This document shows, piece by piece, positions 24,801 through 39,800 of a stretch of DNA of 64,000 nucleotides. Within the stretch, counting starts at the first letter, position 1. The number at the start of each line of letters is the position of its first letter. The stretch covers positions 930,001 through 994,000 of the forward strand of contig JACZZP010000015.1 in assembly GCA_015183035.1 (NCBI GenBank), written 5' to 3'. Origin of the DNA: Meloidogyne chitwoodi. Its lineage: Eukaryota; Nematoda; Chromadorea; Rhabditida; Meloidogynidae. The position numbers were made by a program, and so were the translations under genes. Below the pieces are notes generated by a model, which was not told where the DNA came from, made no database searches, and worked only from the letters and a program-made list of their open reading frames with translations.

Positions 24801-27800
24801 TTTGAATTGGGCCGAATTAAATTTACCTATCCTCTTTCATCGACAGTTTTTAAATCCTCAGCAAAATCCCTTATTCCATATTGCCCACCTCGACTTTGCG
24901 TGGAAAATCTTCGTTCCGTTCATTGGGCAAGAGTTCCAAGCAAAACACTTAGAGCGAGCGCAATAAAACTTTCTGACACAATTGGTAAGTTTTTAATAAT
25001 AATATTCTTTTTTTTTATATTTTTAGGTTGGTCAGTACTTTGCGATGAACCAGTTCATGTACTTATGGTTTACATTCCTGAACGTGATGAAAGTATTGAC
25101 ATTCTTGAATTAATTGAGAAACCTGAACTACTTACTTTTCATGAACGTACTCTTTGCTTATATTGTAAATTAGCAGCACATGGAAATCAAAGAGTTGCTC
25201 ATCAACTTTGTTCTCACGTTGACGAAAAGCAATTAATATTTGCTGTTCGAAATCCAAATTTATCAGGACCAATGCGTCAAGGATTAATCAATTTTCTTAT
25301 TGCTGTTCATTTAAAGACTCATGCTGATGCACGAATTTCAATGGCCAAAGAGTAAATTTTTTTTTAATTAAATCCAACGTTAGTGATATTTATTATTTAC
25401 TTTTATATAATTTAGAGGATCTACTAGATTTAAAAAAATTTATATTTTAGATTCATAATTCCGTTGATTGAAGATGGATTGAATGACAAACATGTTTTTG
25501 ATTCAAAGTCAGAAGGACCTTATCCTCAAATACTTGGTCCAGTTGTGGGAATCTTACCAACAATGAAGGCCGAACCTGTTGTGCAATCAAAAATGCCTGC
25601 ATCTGCTCCAATAGTGTAAGGGATTTTTTTATTACTTTAAAAATTAATGATAATTTAATTAAAAATAAATTTTTAGTTTATCTCCTGTTCCAACTGTACG
25701 CGATTCCTGTTCTACTGCTGCAGATAGTAGTAGCAGTAATCGTCTTTTACCTCCTCAATTAAATTTTCAACGTCTAAAAGAACATGTAATGAATGCATTT
25801 AGGATGGCTACAAGAAATGCTGTTCTTAGTTGTCGTGATTTTATTGGTGGAGGCAATTTGGAACATTTTGAGTATGTTTATACAGTAAGAGATAAATAAA
25901 TTTTACCAAATGAGATAATGAATTTTAAATAGAATTCCTAATATTTACTGTTTGCTCTGTTAAATATGAGATAAGGATTTATTAGATTTTTTTATTTACT
26001 TTTCAAAACGCGATAACTTTTATTTTTATTTTTAGACCCATTCTCAAATTGTTTGATTCTCTTCTAGTTATTGGCCTAATAACAGATGAAGAACTTATTG
26101 AAATTCTTCAATTAATTCATCCAACTTCATTTAGAGGAAATAACACTAATAGTGATATATTCACTCCTTTAGCTAAAGGATTAGCAGATATTGAATTAGC
26201 TGAAGGTGTTAAACTTCAACTTGTTAGCATTCTAGATCATTTATGTGATATTCAGGTAAAAATAAATTTGAATATAATTAAGAGATTTTATTTTCATTTT
26301 TACAGGTCAGACATAGAATAGAATCTCTTGCAGCATTCAGCGATGGTTTTGTAGCAGAACTACAACAAGATCAATGCCGTCGTTATTTAGAAATTAAACA
26401 AACAGAAATGCCTCCAGCCGAGGCTGCTAAACGTACAAAAGAATTTAGATGTCCACCGAAAGAGCAGGTTGACAAATTTTGTCTTTTATCTTTTTAATTT
26501 TTTAGCGGAAAAATAAGAGTTTAGAGAATGAGTAAGAGACATACCCTAATAATATTCTTTTGAATAATTTATGTATTTAATTATTATTTATTTATAATAT
26601 CACTATTTTCATCTCAGATGTATCGACTACTTAATTGTAAAGTAAAAGAAGATAGTGCTATACGTTATATTGATGATGAAGCTGATGAAGACCAATGCCC
26701 AACTTCAGAACATTTACAAGATCAATTACGCGAATTTTGCCAATCATTAGTTTCTAAAGTTAGCCATCAAAAAGTTTCTAATTCTGAAAGAGAAGAGAGT
26801 AAAGCTAAAAATGAAGAAATATTTTATGAAGAAGAGGATCTTTCATGGGTTGATAAATTAGCTCAATTACTTATTTCTGTTCCACCTATTGATAAGCAAA
26901 ATTCCAATAAAGATGAAAATCTAGGAACAGAGAAATTTAGGCAATTAATTGTTTTTACATTGAAATGTTGGGCAAATGAATCAGAAATTGAATCAAATGA
27001 ACTTATTAGAGCAATATTTGCCCTTTTATTACGTCAATATTCTGGAGTAATGGAAATGATGGATTCTATTAGTCAAACATATGTTTTACACGAAAGAAAT
27101 TTAGATGATATTAAGGTAGATTTATAAATTTATTTATTGGAAAATAATAATGAAATAATTTATTTTTTAAATAAAATTTATGAGATTATTTATTTTTTAG
27201 CAATTTATCGAATATTTAATGCAAATACGTGAATTACTTAATGTACAATTGGAAAATACTGAAGAAGGAATTCTTAAAAGAGGTTTATGGCAGTTAATGA
27301 ATAATCGAATATTCTTCCAACATCCTGATCTTATGCGACTTCTTCGAGTACATGAAGATGTTATGACTATAATGATGAATGTTCTTACTAGACAACAATC
27401 TGCTGTTGAGGCTGCTGAGAGTGGTGGTGGTGATTTACCTGGACAAACTGTAAGAATTTTTTAAAACTTTATTAATTATGAATTGAATATCGTAGAATGC
27501 ATCTGAAATGGTTGTAGCTTGCTCTCGCTTTCTTTGTTATTTTTGTCGTACATCTAGACTAAATCAAAAAGCAATGTTTGAACATCTTTCCTTCTTATTA
27601 GACAATGCAACAATGCTTTTGGCTCGTCCAAGTCTTAGAGGTTCTGTTCCCTTAGATGTTGCTTACTCTTCTTTTATGGATAATAATGAATTGGCACTTG
27701 CTTTGAAAGAAGAGGAATTGGATAAAGTAATTTAAAAATATTTTATTAAAATATTAGTTATACAAAAGGTGGCAGTTTATTTAATGCGTTGTGGTCTTCA

Positions 27801-30800
27801 ACCAAACTCAGAGCTTTTGGCTCGTGACTATCCTGACATTGGATGGGATCCTGTAGAGGGTGAACGTTATTTAGACTTTTTGCGTTTCTGTGTTTGGATT
27901 AATGGAGAAAACGTTGAAGAAAATGCTAATCTTGTTATTAGACTTCTTATACGTAGACCTGAATGTTTGGGTGTAGCATTAAAAGGAGAAGGACAGGGAC
28001 TGTATGCTGCCTTTAAGGTAATTTTGAATATTTTTAAATTCATTTTCTCAATTTTATTTTTACTCACAATTATATTATTATTTTTTTAGGAAGCAATTTC
28101 TTTATCAGAGGATGTTCGACATTTGGAAGAAGGTGAAGATCCTCTTCTTCTTAATTCACAAATTCTGCGAGACCATGGAAAATACCCATCTAAGGAAATT
28201 GAAGGCGAAGATTATATGGACCTTGGTGCAGCTATTCTGGATTTTTACTCTTCTCTCGTTGATTTGTTAGCTAAATGTGCTCCAGACCCTTTAACTATTC
28301 AAGCAGGAAAGGGAGATAGTGTTCGTGCTCGGGCAATTCTTCGTTCATTGATATCACTTGATGATTTGAGACACATTCTTGCATTACGTTTTACTATTCC
28401 TAATCTTCTTTCTAGCGCTGGAGTTCTTTTAAATGGTGGAGCTGTTGCTGGACATGATGGTTAGTAAAATAATGAAGAGCAATAGAATTTTTATCTTACC
28501 TCCCTTACACTTTTTTATCACTATAAATATTTATATTTTGGTTTTAAGTATTTTTATTAACTCATTTTTGTTAAAATATTTAATATTCTCAGATAAGCTA
28601 AATATTCTATTGCTTCTAATAATTTATTCGTATGATGTGTATTTTAACAATATTAATATTTTGTATTTAATTTTAATTAGATTAAAATATGCTTATTAAC
28701 AATGTTTAAATTTATTTATTTAAAGATTCTCCAGTTGATGTGCCTCCTTCACTTTTATCTTTTCATAAATTATATTCTCATAATTCTTTATTTAATGGTA
28801 ATAATAACATCACTAATAATACTAACAATCATCAAAAAACAAATTCTAAAAATTTAAATAAATTCCAAAATAATTATTCTAAAATTAATAATTATAATTG
28901 TAATACTACCAAAAAGCCACCATTTTCAAAATTTTCCTCTTCAACTTCAATGGAATCAAAAATGTCTGGGATTGTAGATACTACAAACACTTTTGCTAAT
29001 ATTGCTGCAACATTGAGTGCTAGAGTTCGTCAACAATCATTTTCTGTAAATTATAGGTGATTAAAGATTTTGATATTTTTAAGTTTATTTTATTAGAGAA
29101 TTTGTTTGTTGATTAAAAAATTTTTTAAAAAAGAATAGGGCTGCTGCAGCTTTACCAAAAACAACATCTTTAACACAAGCATCAAAGGCTGCTTTATTTC
29201 ATCAAACACTAACATTAAATAATATTATTAACAATAAACAACCCCAATCCAATTATCAAACAGCAAATAATAGCATTGCTAGTACCAGATCCAATTCAAC
29301 ATCAGAAGCTTGTGAATTTGAAGATAATATTCAACCATCAACAATAGCACCCCAATACAACGAAGGATTATTTTGTCGTCGTAAGGGTGTTTCCTTACCT
29401 AAAAGGAGTGCCTGCAGTGTGTTTTTTGCTTTTTTACATTTTTAAATTATTAACCCTGAGAGCTTATTAAACAATTTTAAATATTTTATAAACTAATTTT
29501 TAATTTATTCAGATACTGGTCCTCAACCTGGATTACTGCCAAATCATAAGCAATCAGTTCTTCTCTTCCTTGACCGTGTCTATGGAATAGATTCTCAGGT
29601 ATGTACTGAATAGTAAAATAATTAAATATTAAAAATTTAAGGATATGTTTTTCAACTTTTTGGAGCAAAGCTTTTTGCCGGTAATTTTAACTTATATAAA
29701 TCTTACAATTTATTTTCTTTATTTTTTTCTTAGGATCTACGAGCAGCAACAATGATGGACTCACCACGAGCATTAGAATCTGACACTGCATTGGCTTTGA
29801 ATCGTTATCTTTGCAATGCTGTACTTCCTCTTTTGTCAAACCACTCACATTTCTTCGCAGATGCAGAGCACCACTCACCTTTACTAGACGCAACACTTCA
29901 CACAGTTTATCGAATGAATCGTCTTCGATCATTAACTAAAAATCAGAGGGATTCTGTTAGTGATTTTCTAGTGGCATTAAGTAGAGAATTGCCTCCCACA
30001 ATGATGGTGAAATTTTTAAGAAAAGTTATTGCTGATATTCAACAAATGTCAGATAATGTTCTTGTACCTTTAAGGGTAAGTTAAAATACAATTATTCTAA
30101 AATTTAATTTATTTTTTTCTTAAATTTTCATAATATTTATTTAGAGACTTATTTTTAGATTATTACTTTACACTATGAACGCTGTAACAAATATTATGGT
30201 TGTGGAAATTCTTTGGGTGTAGCATCCGAAACAGAAAAACGTCTTTCAATGCTTTTATTTTATGCAATTTTTGATTCACTTTCTTCTAAACCTTATGATC
30301 CCGAATTATTTGGAAAAGCATTGCCTTGTTTGACAGCTATAGGATCTTCTATTTCACCTGATTATGCTCTTACGTCTGAAAAATCTGAACTGACTACCGT
30401 TAGTTTATTGGAAATAAATAATATTTATATTAATTATTTTAATTAGTAAAAAATATAAATATACTGTATTTAATTTAAATATTTTAGAGTCAAGATTATG
30501 AAGGCGTTTGGGTGCCACAACAATTGGATTACTCAAAGGTTACTTTGAATAATGAATTAAATGCAATGGTACAAAAATTTGCTGAACATTTTCATGATTC
30601 ATGGGCCGCACGTAAATTGGAAAAGGGTTGGACTCATGGATTATTATATTCGCGAAGAACATGTAATCACCCACGGCTTGTTCCATTTCATCGTTTACAA
30701 GATTATGTTTGTACTTTTTATATTATTATTTTCTTGATTTGCCCCTCTTCTCTTTTAATATTAAAAATCTCTATTTGATTTCTAAATGAATTTTTTAGAA

Positions 30801-33800
30801 AAAATTATAAATTTTTAGGAAAAAGAATTTTACAAAGAACGCTGTGCGGAATGCATTAGAGCACTTATTTTTTGGGGTTATCAATTTGAACTTATTGATC
30901 ATGATGCTAATGAACGTGCAAATCAAAGTAGAGTACTTTCTGGTCGGAATGAGCGTGTATGTTTTTTATAATATTTTTTGTTAATTTTCTTCTTTAAGGA
31001 TTTCAATCCACGTCCCGTTGATCTTTCTAATATGAATTTGGATAAGGAAATTCTCCAAGTTTCTGAACAATTATCAGAGAATTCACATAATCTTTGGGCA
31101 AGAAAAGTTTTTGATGATTTAGCAGATAATAGTGCCCAATATCCTTCAATGCCTTTAGCTCTTGTTCCATGGGAATTATTAACAGACTTTGAAAGACGTA
31201 AGGATCGCTTTAGGTCACAAGAGGTACTCAAATTCTTTCAATTTCATGGTTATCGTATTTATAGGTACTAATTGCATAATTAATTTTAGTCTAAATATTA
31301 ATTTTTTCAAAGTTCACCTGACTCTATGGATCAAATGTCCATTGTGGACCGTTTTAAAATTGATGGAGGAACAACAATTAGTGGAACTATAGGGGGCGAT
31401 CGTTCCTCAGTTGAGAAGCGTTTTGCTTTTAATTTATTGGAAAAACTTCTTGCTTATCTTGAACAAGCTAATGTTCGAATGAAATCATTAAAGCCTTCAC
31501 ATGAATTAACAAAAAGAAATTCTTTTCGTAGAGAAGGACAAGATGTTAAATTCTTCGAAAAAGTTGTACTTCCATTAATGTTTGCCTACTTTAGTGCACA
31601 TAGAAATTATTTTTTGGCAAGTAGTTCAATGGTACAGACAGGAACTGCTTCAAATAAAGAAAAGGAAATGGTTGCCAGGTTAGAGAGAAAATGACAAAAT
31701 TTATTTTTTATTTACTTATTTTTTAATTACAATACTATAGCCTTTTTTGTCGTCTGGCTGCTCTTTTAAGAATTAAAAATCATGCTTTTGGAAGTGTTGC
31801 ACGTATCACAGTTAAATGTCTTCAAGGATTGACGCAAGCTTTGGATGTACGCACATTGGTGCGTATTAACTCAGACATAATTAGAACAGGTCTTTTATTT
31901 AAATTTTAATAAATTAAAAAAATGGACATGTTTTTTTATTTTTTTAAATATTTACAGATAATCTTTTTTAAATTAATTATTTTTAAGGTCTCTTCATTTT
32001 CTTCAACAATTGCGCAGAAGATCTTTTCTCTGCTGTCAATGAACTTCGCGAACTCGGACAATACTCTTTGCTTCGTGGAGAAAATTTAAAGTTTTTTTAG
32101 ATTTATTTATTGTAAAAATATTTATTTATTTTTCATGTCATGGATTTCTCTTGAATTTGCCTTTCAAATGATTGTTCCTGTTTTGACTTCAATGTTTGTT
32201 CATTTATCCAAAAATCATTTTGGAAGTGAACTGCTTTGTATGTTTAATTTACAATTAATTTATTAAAGATTAATTGCCTATATTTTTCTTAGTGGATGAC
32301 ATTCAAGCAGCTTGCTATAAAATCCTTGACAGTCTTTACCTAGTTAATTGCCTTTCTATTGCTTATTCACAACGTCGAAGTATTCAAATTGAAGTAGAAA
32401 GACATAGAGCTGCTTTAGGGCAATGCCTTGGTGCTTTTGCTGCTACTTTTCCTGTAGCATTTTTAGAAAATGAATTTAATTCTTCAAATAAATTGTCTGT
32501 ACTTGCTAAAAGTAGAGAACAATCAGTACAAGTTCAAGAAATGCTTCAAAATCTTTCTCAACATATTCCACAACTTGATAAAATTCTTCTTGATATTGAA
32601 CAAACTGCTGAAAAGGGGTAATTTTACTTAACAATATAACTATTTTTCCTTTAAATTTATTTTTTTCTAGTGTTCTCTATATTGATTCTGCCAATACCTT
32701 TGACGTTGATTTACCGTTAATTTGTTCTTATTTAGCCTATTGGTGGCAATTTGGCCCAGAAGGTCCTAATCGTCCATCACTTCCAATAACCAAAGTTAGT
32801 AGTGAACATATAAATCGTTTCTTTTGTTCTCTTCTCCGTTTAATGCGTGATCATATTGGACTAGAAATTGCTCCATGGCTTTGTCGGGCACATTGTTCAG
32901 CTGTTCCTTTAATTCAATTTGTGACTTGCGATCCAGTTAAAGATTTTTTATTACCTGTTGCTGAACATTTGAGAAGTATGTCTGAAAAGGCATATTCTGA
33001 AGAAGAACGAATGAGAACACATCCTGATGAAGCTGATGATGCAGCAATAGCTGAGGTGATTGATTTTTAAAAATAATTTTATTTTTTTATTAAGGATAAT
33101 GCTCGACTTGTTCGCGATGTTTATGCCTTTTTCCCAATATTAATGAAATATACTGATTTGCATCGTGCCAAATGGTTAAAATCTCCTTCTTGGGAAAGTG
33201 ATGGAATTTATGAAAATGTGTCCGTTATCTTTCGTATATGGTCTGAATTTAAAATATATACTATATATATATTCATTAATTTATTTTCTCAGGTCTTTAA
33301 GTCAACATTTTAAACGTGAAGAGCTCAACTATATGGCACAATTTGACGATAATGATGCAGATGATGGAGGAGGTGCTGGTGGGGAAATGAAGACAGGAAA
33401 GGCAGCAATTGCTGAAAGAAAGAAAAAACGTCGTGAAGGACAAGTAAAAAATATATTTAAAAAATAAATATAAAATTTAAAAAAAAAGATTCGTCGTAAT
33501 AAACATGCAAATAGTATTGTAATTGCTTGTCTTAAAAGACTTCTTCCTGTTGGATTAAATGTTTTTGGTGGAAGAGAATTAGATATTGTTCAGCAAAGTA
33601 AAGAACGTTTTTTGGCAAAAGAAAATGAAGATAAAGTTAGAGAATTTATTAGAGGACGTTTACTCCTTCCTGTGGTAATAATAATTAATTAATATTAATT
33701 TTTAAATTTAATATATTAGCGTACTGATCCAACAGACAAAAATGCTTGGCAATTAAATCTTTATCGAAAAATTGGCAAATCACAAATGCGTGGAAAAGAA

Positions 33801-36800
33801 GAAATGAGTCATGAGGCAGTTGTTGATAAAATTGTTAAAATGGGTCAAGTTGTTGCTATTTTACATAGTGTAGGTTTTTTGTTTTTTAAATTGTTAATAA
33901 TTTTATATTTTGTGTACATTGTTGTAGTAATATAATACTTAATTATTCTTTTAATATTTCTATTTTTCAATATTTTAAATAAAACTATAATTTATGTTAG
34001 TAAAATAGAAATCTCATAATTTTTTGCACTTTTTTTCTTTATTTTAGACAGAACATCCTCAATCATTGAAACCTTCTGAATGGAAAAAAATGGTAAGCAC
34101 TCAGAGAAAACGTGCAGTTGTTGCCTGCTTTAGAATGATTCCTGTCTACAGTATTCCAAGGTGTTTTGTTTGTTTAGTTGTTTGTTATTTAATTCTTTTT
34201 TTGTGTGTTTATTAATGTTTTTATATTTTTTGAACATTTTTTGTTGTGTTTTGCTTTGACATTAAAAGATTTTATTTTCACCAAATCTAATATTTTTTAA
34301 CATTAATTTAATCTATGTATGTGATGCTTGAAAAATATATATTAACTTTATTTTGATAGGTAACATGTCGATCAGATGGAGAACACAAATGGAAACGTGT
34401 TCTAACAGCACAACGCAAACGATTGGTCATTGCTTTAATAATAACTACACATCTTTCTAAACTTGAAATGTTTGCTGTTTTTGCCCTTTCATTAACTTTT
34501 TTAAAACAATTTTCATACAATTAATCTATTTAATTTTTAGACATCGTAGTATCAACCTGTTTTTGCCTGTATTCAGTCAAAAGTGGTTAGCTGATGAAGA
34601 TGTTGACCAAGATAGATTAGTTGCCGATGTTTGTGTATGTTAAAGATTCTTCTTCCTAATTATTTATTTATTTTTTAATAAAAAGGCAAATACTCCCAAT
34701 GTAACGGCTACTATACGATCAATTGAATCTGCTTCTCCAGTTGTTGCGCATTTGATAGAGGATGAAACTGGCCTTCTCAAAATTGAAGAAAACGATAAGT
34801 AAATTTGTTACTTATTTATAAAATTTAATTTAAAATTTTTTAAGACAAACCAACACAAACCCTGATGCCCTTAGTCAGCTTATTCAATGCTTTCAACGAG
34901 CAGCTACTAGTGAAGAAAGTGGAAATCAATCCTTTAGCACTACAGATGACAAGTTGTTTTACTATATTTTATTTAATAAAAATTTAAATTTTATTTAGAT
35001 TATTTATTCGTTATGCCAAAGTTATGTGCCGTTCTGTTCGTATTGATAAAGAAGACGAGAATGGAGTTGGAGGTGAAAATGATAAAGAAGTTGATCAAGC
35101 CGAAAAAGAAGAAATGGTACAAGCACTTCGTGTTGAACAAGCTGTTCTTGCAAATAGAGGGGCAGCAATTATGTAATTATTAAAAAAAAAGAACAATTTT
35201 TATTTATTTATTTTTAGGTGTTTAATGTATTTAAGTGCAGCTAATGGTGAACCAAATGAAATGGTAGCTGAAACACTTCAATTAGGCATTCATTTATTGA
35301 GTGGAGGAAACAAAGACATACAAAAGGTTGTTAGTCAATTAGTAAAAACTCTCCTACATTTTATTAATAAATTTTTATTTAAAAATTTTAATATTTTAGA
35401 TGATGTTAAATTATTTACAAACAGTTAAAGATGTTCGTTTCTTCATTTCTTTATCAGGATTAATGTGTAAATGTAGTGTTTTAAATTTGGAAATGTTTGA
35501 ACGCCAAATTAAAGCTGAAGGTTTGGGAATGGGGGCAGAATTAGCAGCAGGGGAACATCAAAATTTAAATGATGTTGAATTTACTTGTTCTCTTTTTCGT
35601 TTTTTACAATTAACATGTGAAGGTCATAATCTTGATTTTCAAAATTATTTGGTAATATTTATAATTTATTTTTAAATATTCTTTCTTTTCTAAGAGAACT
35701 CAATCAGGACATACTACAAGTGTTAATTTAATTAATTCTACAGTTGATTATTTACTTAGACTTCAAGAATCTGTGATGGGTGAGTGAAAGAATTTTTTGT
35801 TAATTTTAATTTTTTTAAATTAATTTTTGTGTTTTTTAAAAAATAAATCTTTTATTTTTTTAGACTTTTATTGGCATTATAGTTCTAAAGAAGTTATTGA
35901 TGAAGGTGGAAAAGAATATTTTCTTAGAGCTATTCAAGTGTGCAGTCAGGTTATAAATAATATTATATATTTTAATTTATTTAAAATAATAATTATTTTA
36001 AGGTATTTAATACACTCACTGAAAGTATTCAAGTAAAATTAAAAAAATTAAAATAATAATTAAAAATTTAAAAAATAAAAGGGTCCATGTGTTGGAAATC
36101 AAATGACTTTAGCAAATTCTCGACTTTGGGATGCAATAAACGGATTTTTCTTTCTTTTTGCTCATATGATGGAAAAATTATATAAAAATAGTACACAATT
36201 AGAATTACTTAGAGAATTTTTAAATTTACAAAAGGATATGATTGTTTTAATGCTTTCAATGCTTGAAGGTTTTTTATTATTTTTAAATTATTTAATTTGA
36301 TTAAAAGGAAATGTTCTTAATGGTCCAATTGGTAAACAAATGGTTGATGCTTTAGTTGAAAGTCAACAATGTATTGAAATGATTGTTTGTTTTTAATTTT
36401 ATAATAAATAATTTAAAATATATTTATAGATTAAATTCTCTGATATGTTCCTTAAATTAAAAGATTTAACAACTTCTCAAGCTTTTCAAGACTTTGATAC
36501 TAATCATGATGGATGGATTTCTCCTAAAGAATTTCAACGAGCAATGGAAGCTCAAAAAATGTATTCAATTGAAGAAATTACTTATTTGATGATGTGTACT
36601 GATGGTAATTAATTAATTTTTAATTAATTTAAATTATTATTTTTAAGTAAATAATGATGGGAAAGTTGATTATATGGAATTTACTGAACGTTTTCACAAT
36701 CCTGCTCGTGATATTGGATTTAATCTTGCTGTTCTTTTAACTAATTTAAAAGAACATATAACTAATGATCCTAGACTTGAAAAAATTGTTGAAAAAGCAT

Positions 36801-39800
36801 TTTCTCTTCTTGAATATTTTGATCCTTTTCTTGGCCGTATAGAAATTATGGGCTCAGCAAAAAGAGTTGAAAAAATTTATTTTGAAATACAAGAAAGTTG
36901 GCTTGAACAATGGGGAAAACAACAAATTCGTGATTCTAAGAATGCTTTTCTTTTTAATGTTCTTCAAGATGATGGTGGTGATCAAGGAAAGTTGGAAGCT
37001 TTTATTAACTTTTGCGAAGATACAATTTTTGAGGTATTTTTAATTTTAATTTTTTTAATAATTTTAATATATTATTTTTTTATCTAACACAATTTATAAA
37101 ATAAAGATGCAACATGCTGCTGAAATAAGTTCAAGTGAAGGAACTGACTCAAAATTAGAACGAGCAATGCGTCAACGTGATTATTTTCTACAACAAACAA
37201 GTGCTGGTGAACATATCTCTAATACATTAAAAGCTGGTTATAAATGTGGATTATCTGCTTTTGCATTTTTAAGACCTGAGTTTGTATATTTTAATTATTA
37301 ATTTTTATTATTTTAATTTAGAAATATTCAAAATGAAATAAAAAAGGCAGTAAAGAAATTTAGGTATTTTTAATTTTTGGAATATTTTAAAATAATTTTT
37401 CTTTAGATCTATGACTTGGGGACAGGTTTTTAAATCTTTTTTACGTCTCGGCTTCTCAATTACACGTTCTTTTATTATGTTTATTATATTTTTGCTTATG
37501 ACTGTCTTTCGATTTGTTATTAATTTAATGAGTGATAATGAAGATATTGAGATAATTGTAACTCCTGAAAATATTCAAAAAATGGGGGCATCAGCACATG
37601 GCGGAAAATTTGGAACTTTACATCATCCTGCCACTGCCCCATCTACTCCAACTTTATTAAGAGATTATACAAAAACTACAACAGCACATGATGTTGATGC
37701 TTTTGGAATTCATATACATCATACAGACAGTCGTGGACATAGTCCTGCAGTTGCAAGTAATTTTAATAAAATATTTATTTTATTAAAATTAAATTTTTTA
37801 GCTCAAAGTCGACAAAGTTCTCCACAAAAACAACCTCCACCAAATGGACCTTTAACAAATGGAAAATATCAAAAGAAAGTTGCAACAAAAGAGAATGAAG
37901 AAATTAACAAAGAATATTCTGAAAAACCTTCTGATAAAAGAAAAACAAGTACAGAAAGTCAAAAAGTACGAATTTCTCCTTCAAGTAATGAAAATGAAGG
38001 AAGAAATGGCAATCGTCCATCTTTGGATAGTAGTAGTATACCACAAATGCATAGACCTAGGTATTTTACTTAAATTTATTTTTTATTAAAGAACTCTTAA
38101 ATTATTATAAATTTATTTATTTTTTTAAATTAAAAGTATTTATGATTTTCAATCATTATTTGGTGGTGGTGGTTCTGCTTATTTTACTGAACTTCAACAT
38201 CAACAACAACAATTATTAACACAACAACAAAATCAACAACAATTAGCTTTTTATGAGCCTAAAATTGCTGAACAATTTAATTCTCGTCGTTCTCGTTCTT
38301 CTCTTTTAAATATTTTGGCAAGAAATTACAAAACTGTAGAAAAGATTACTCTTTGCTTGGCATTTTTTATAAATGTTATTTTATTATTTCATAGAGTTGA
38401 TATTGTTAATAATGTAAAAAAAGATTCTTTTGCTCAAATTATATCGGTACCACCAAAAGAAAAAATTTCTGAAAATGATGTAGATGAAGAAGAAGAAGAA
38501 AATGTTTTAGAAACTATATATATTGTAAGTTAATTAATTAATTAATTATTTTTATTAAAATCAAAATTAATTGTTATTTTAATAATTTAATTTTTTTTTT
38601 AAATTATTTAGACAGGCATTAACCTTCCTTATATTAGTTATGAAATTACTGGTTGGATTCTTTCTCAGGTATTTAAATATTTTAATAATTTTATTAATTA
38701 TTTTAGGTTCTTTATTGGTTAAGTGTTTTACACGCAATTACCTCAATAGCACTTCTTATATCATTTTATCAACTTAAAATTCCTTTAATTACTTTCAAGC
38801 GAGAAAAAGAAGTTGCTAGAAAATTAATGTTTGATGGCTATTGGATAACTGAAGATGAATCTGGAGCTAATGAAGAAAGAGGAATTATTGATACTCTTTT
38901 TTGGTTTTTTTATAAATAAATTATTTTAAAAGAATATATTTTATTTAGGTATTTAGATAGAATTGTTATAAGTTCAAAATCATTTCCAATGAAATATTGG
39001 GATAAATTTGTGAGACGAAAAACAAAATTAAAATACAGAGAACAAGTAGATGAAGAAACATTAAATTTATTACTTGGTGCTGAAAGAAGTCCTGGTGATA
39101 TTTCTTTTGATTATCGGTATATTATTTATTATAAATATTTAATTTAAATTTTTTTAAAAGTTATTCTTATTGGCTTTGGTTAGGCGTAATTCTAACAAAT
39201 AGACAATTTCTTTATCGTGTTTGTTATTTAATCTGTTCTCTTCTTGGAGTTTTTATTTCTCCATTTTTTTATGCTTTTTTACTTATTGATGTTGTTCTCT
39301 CATTTCCTATGCTTAAAGCAATTCTTCAATCTGTTACACATAATTTACAACAATTAATTTTAACAATTATGATGACACTTGTTGTTGTTTATTTATATAC
39401 AGTAGTTGCCTTTAATTTTTTTAGAAAATTTTATGTTCAGGTTATTTTCTTTTCTTTTTTTAAATATTATTTAATAAAAATATCAGAATTAAATTATAAA
39501 AATTAAAAAATAACTTTTTATAGGAAGAAGATGGCGGTGAACCTGATAGAAAATGTCATTTTATGCTTACCTGTTTTATTTATCATTTTTATGCTGGCGT
39601 TCGTGCTGGTGGTGGAATTGGTGATGAATTAGAATCTCCTTATGGTGATGAATTAGAATATGCCCGAATGCTTTATGATATTTCTTTTTTCTTTTTTGTT
39701 ATTATTATCCTTTTGGCTATTATGCAAGGCAAATTAATTATTTTATTTTTTTATTTATTTTATTTCTTTTTTAAGGTTTAATAATTGACGCATTTGGTGA

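Noticed and set aside
28433..28699. Open frame spanning an exon end and intron in the ryanodine receptor
   Set aside because: It only follows from running past the donor at about 28,460 into AT-rich intron sequence.
30923..31231. Minus-strand frame of about 100 residues within the ryanodine receptor
   Set aside because: A shadow of well-conserved plus-strand exons of the channel.
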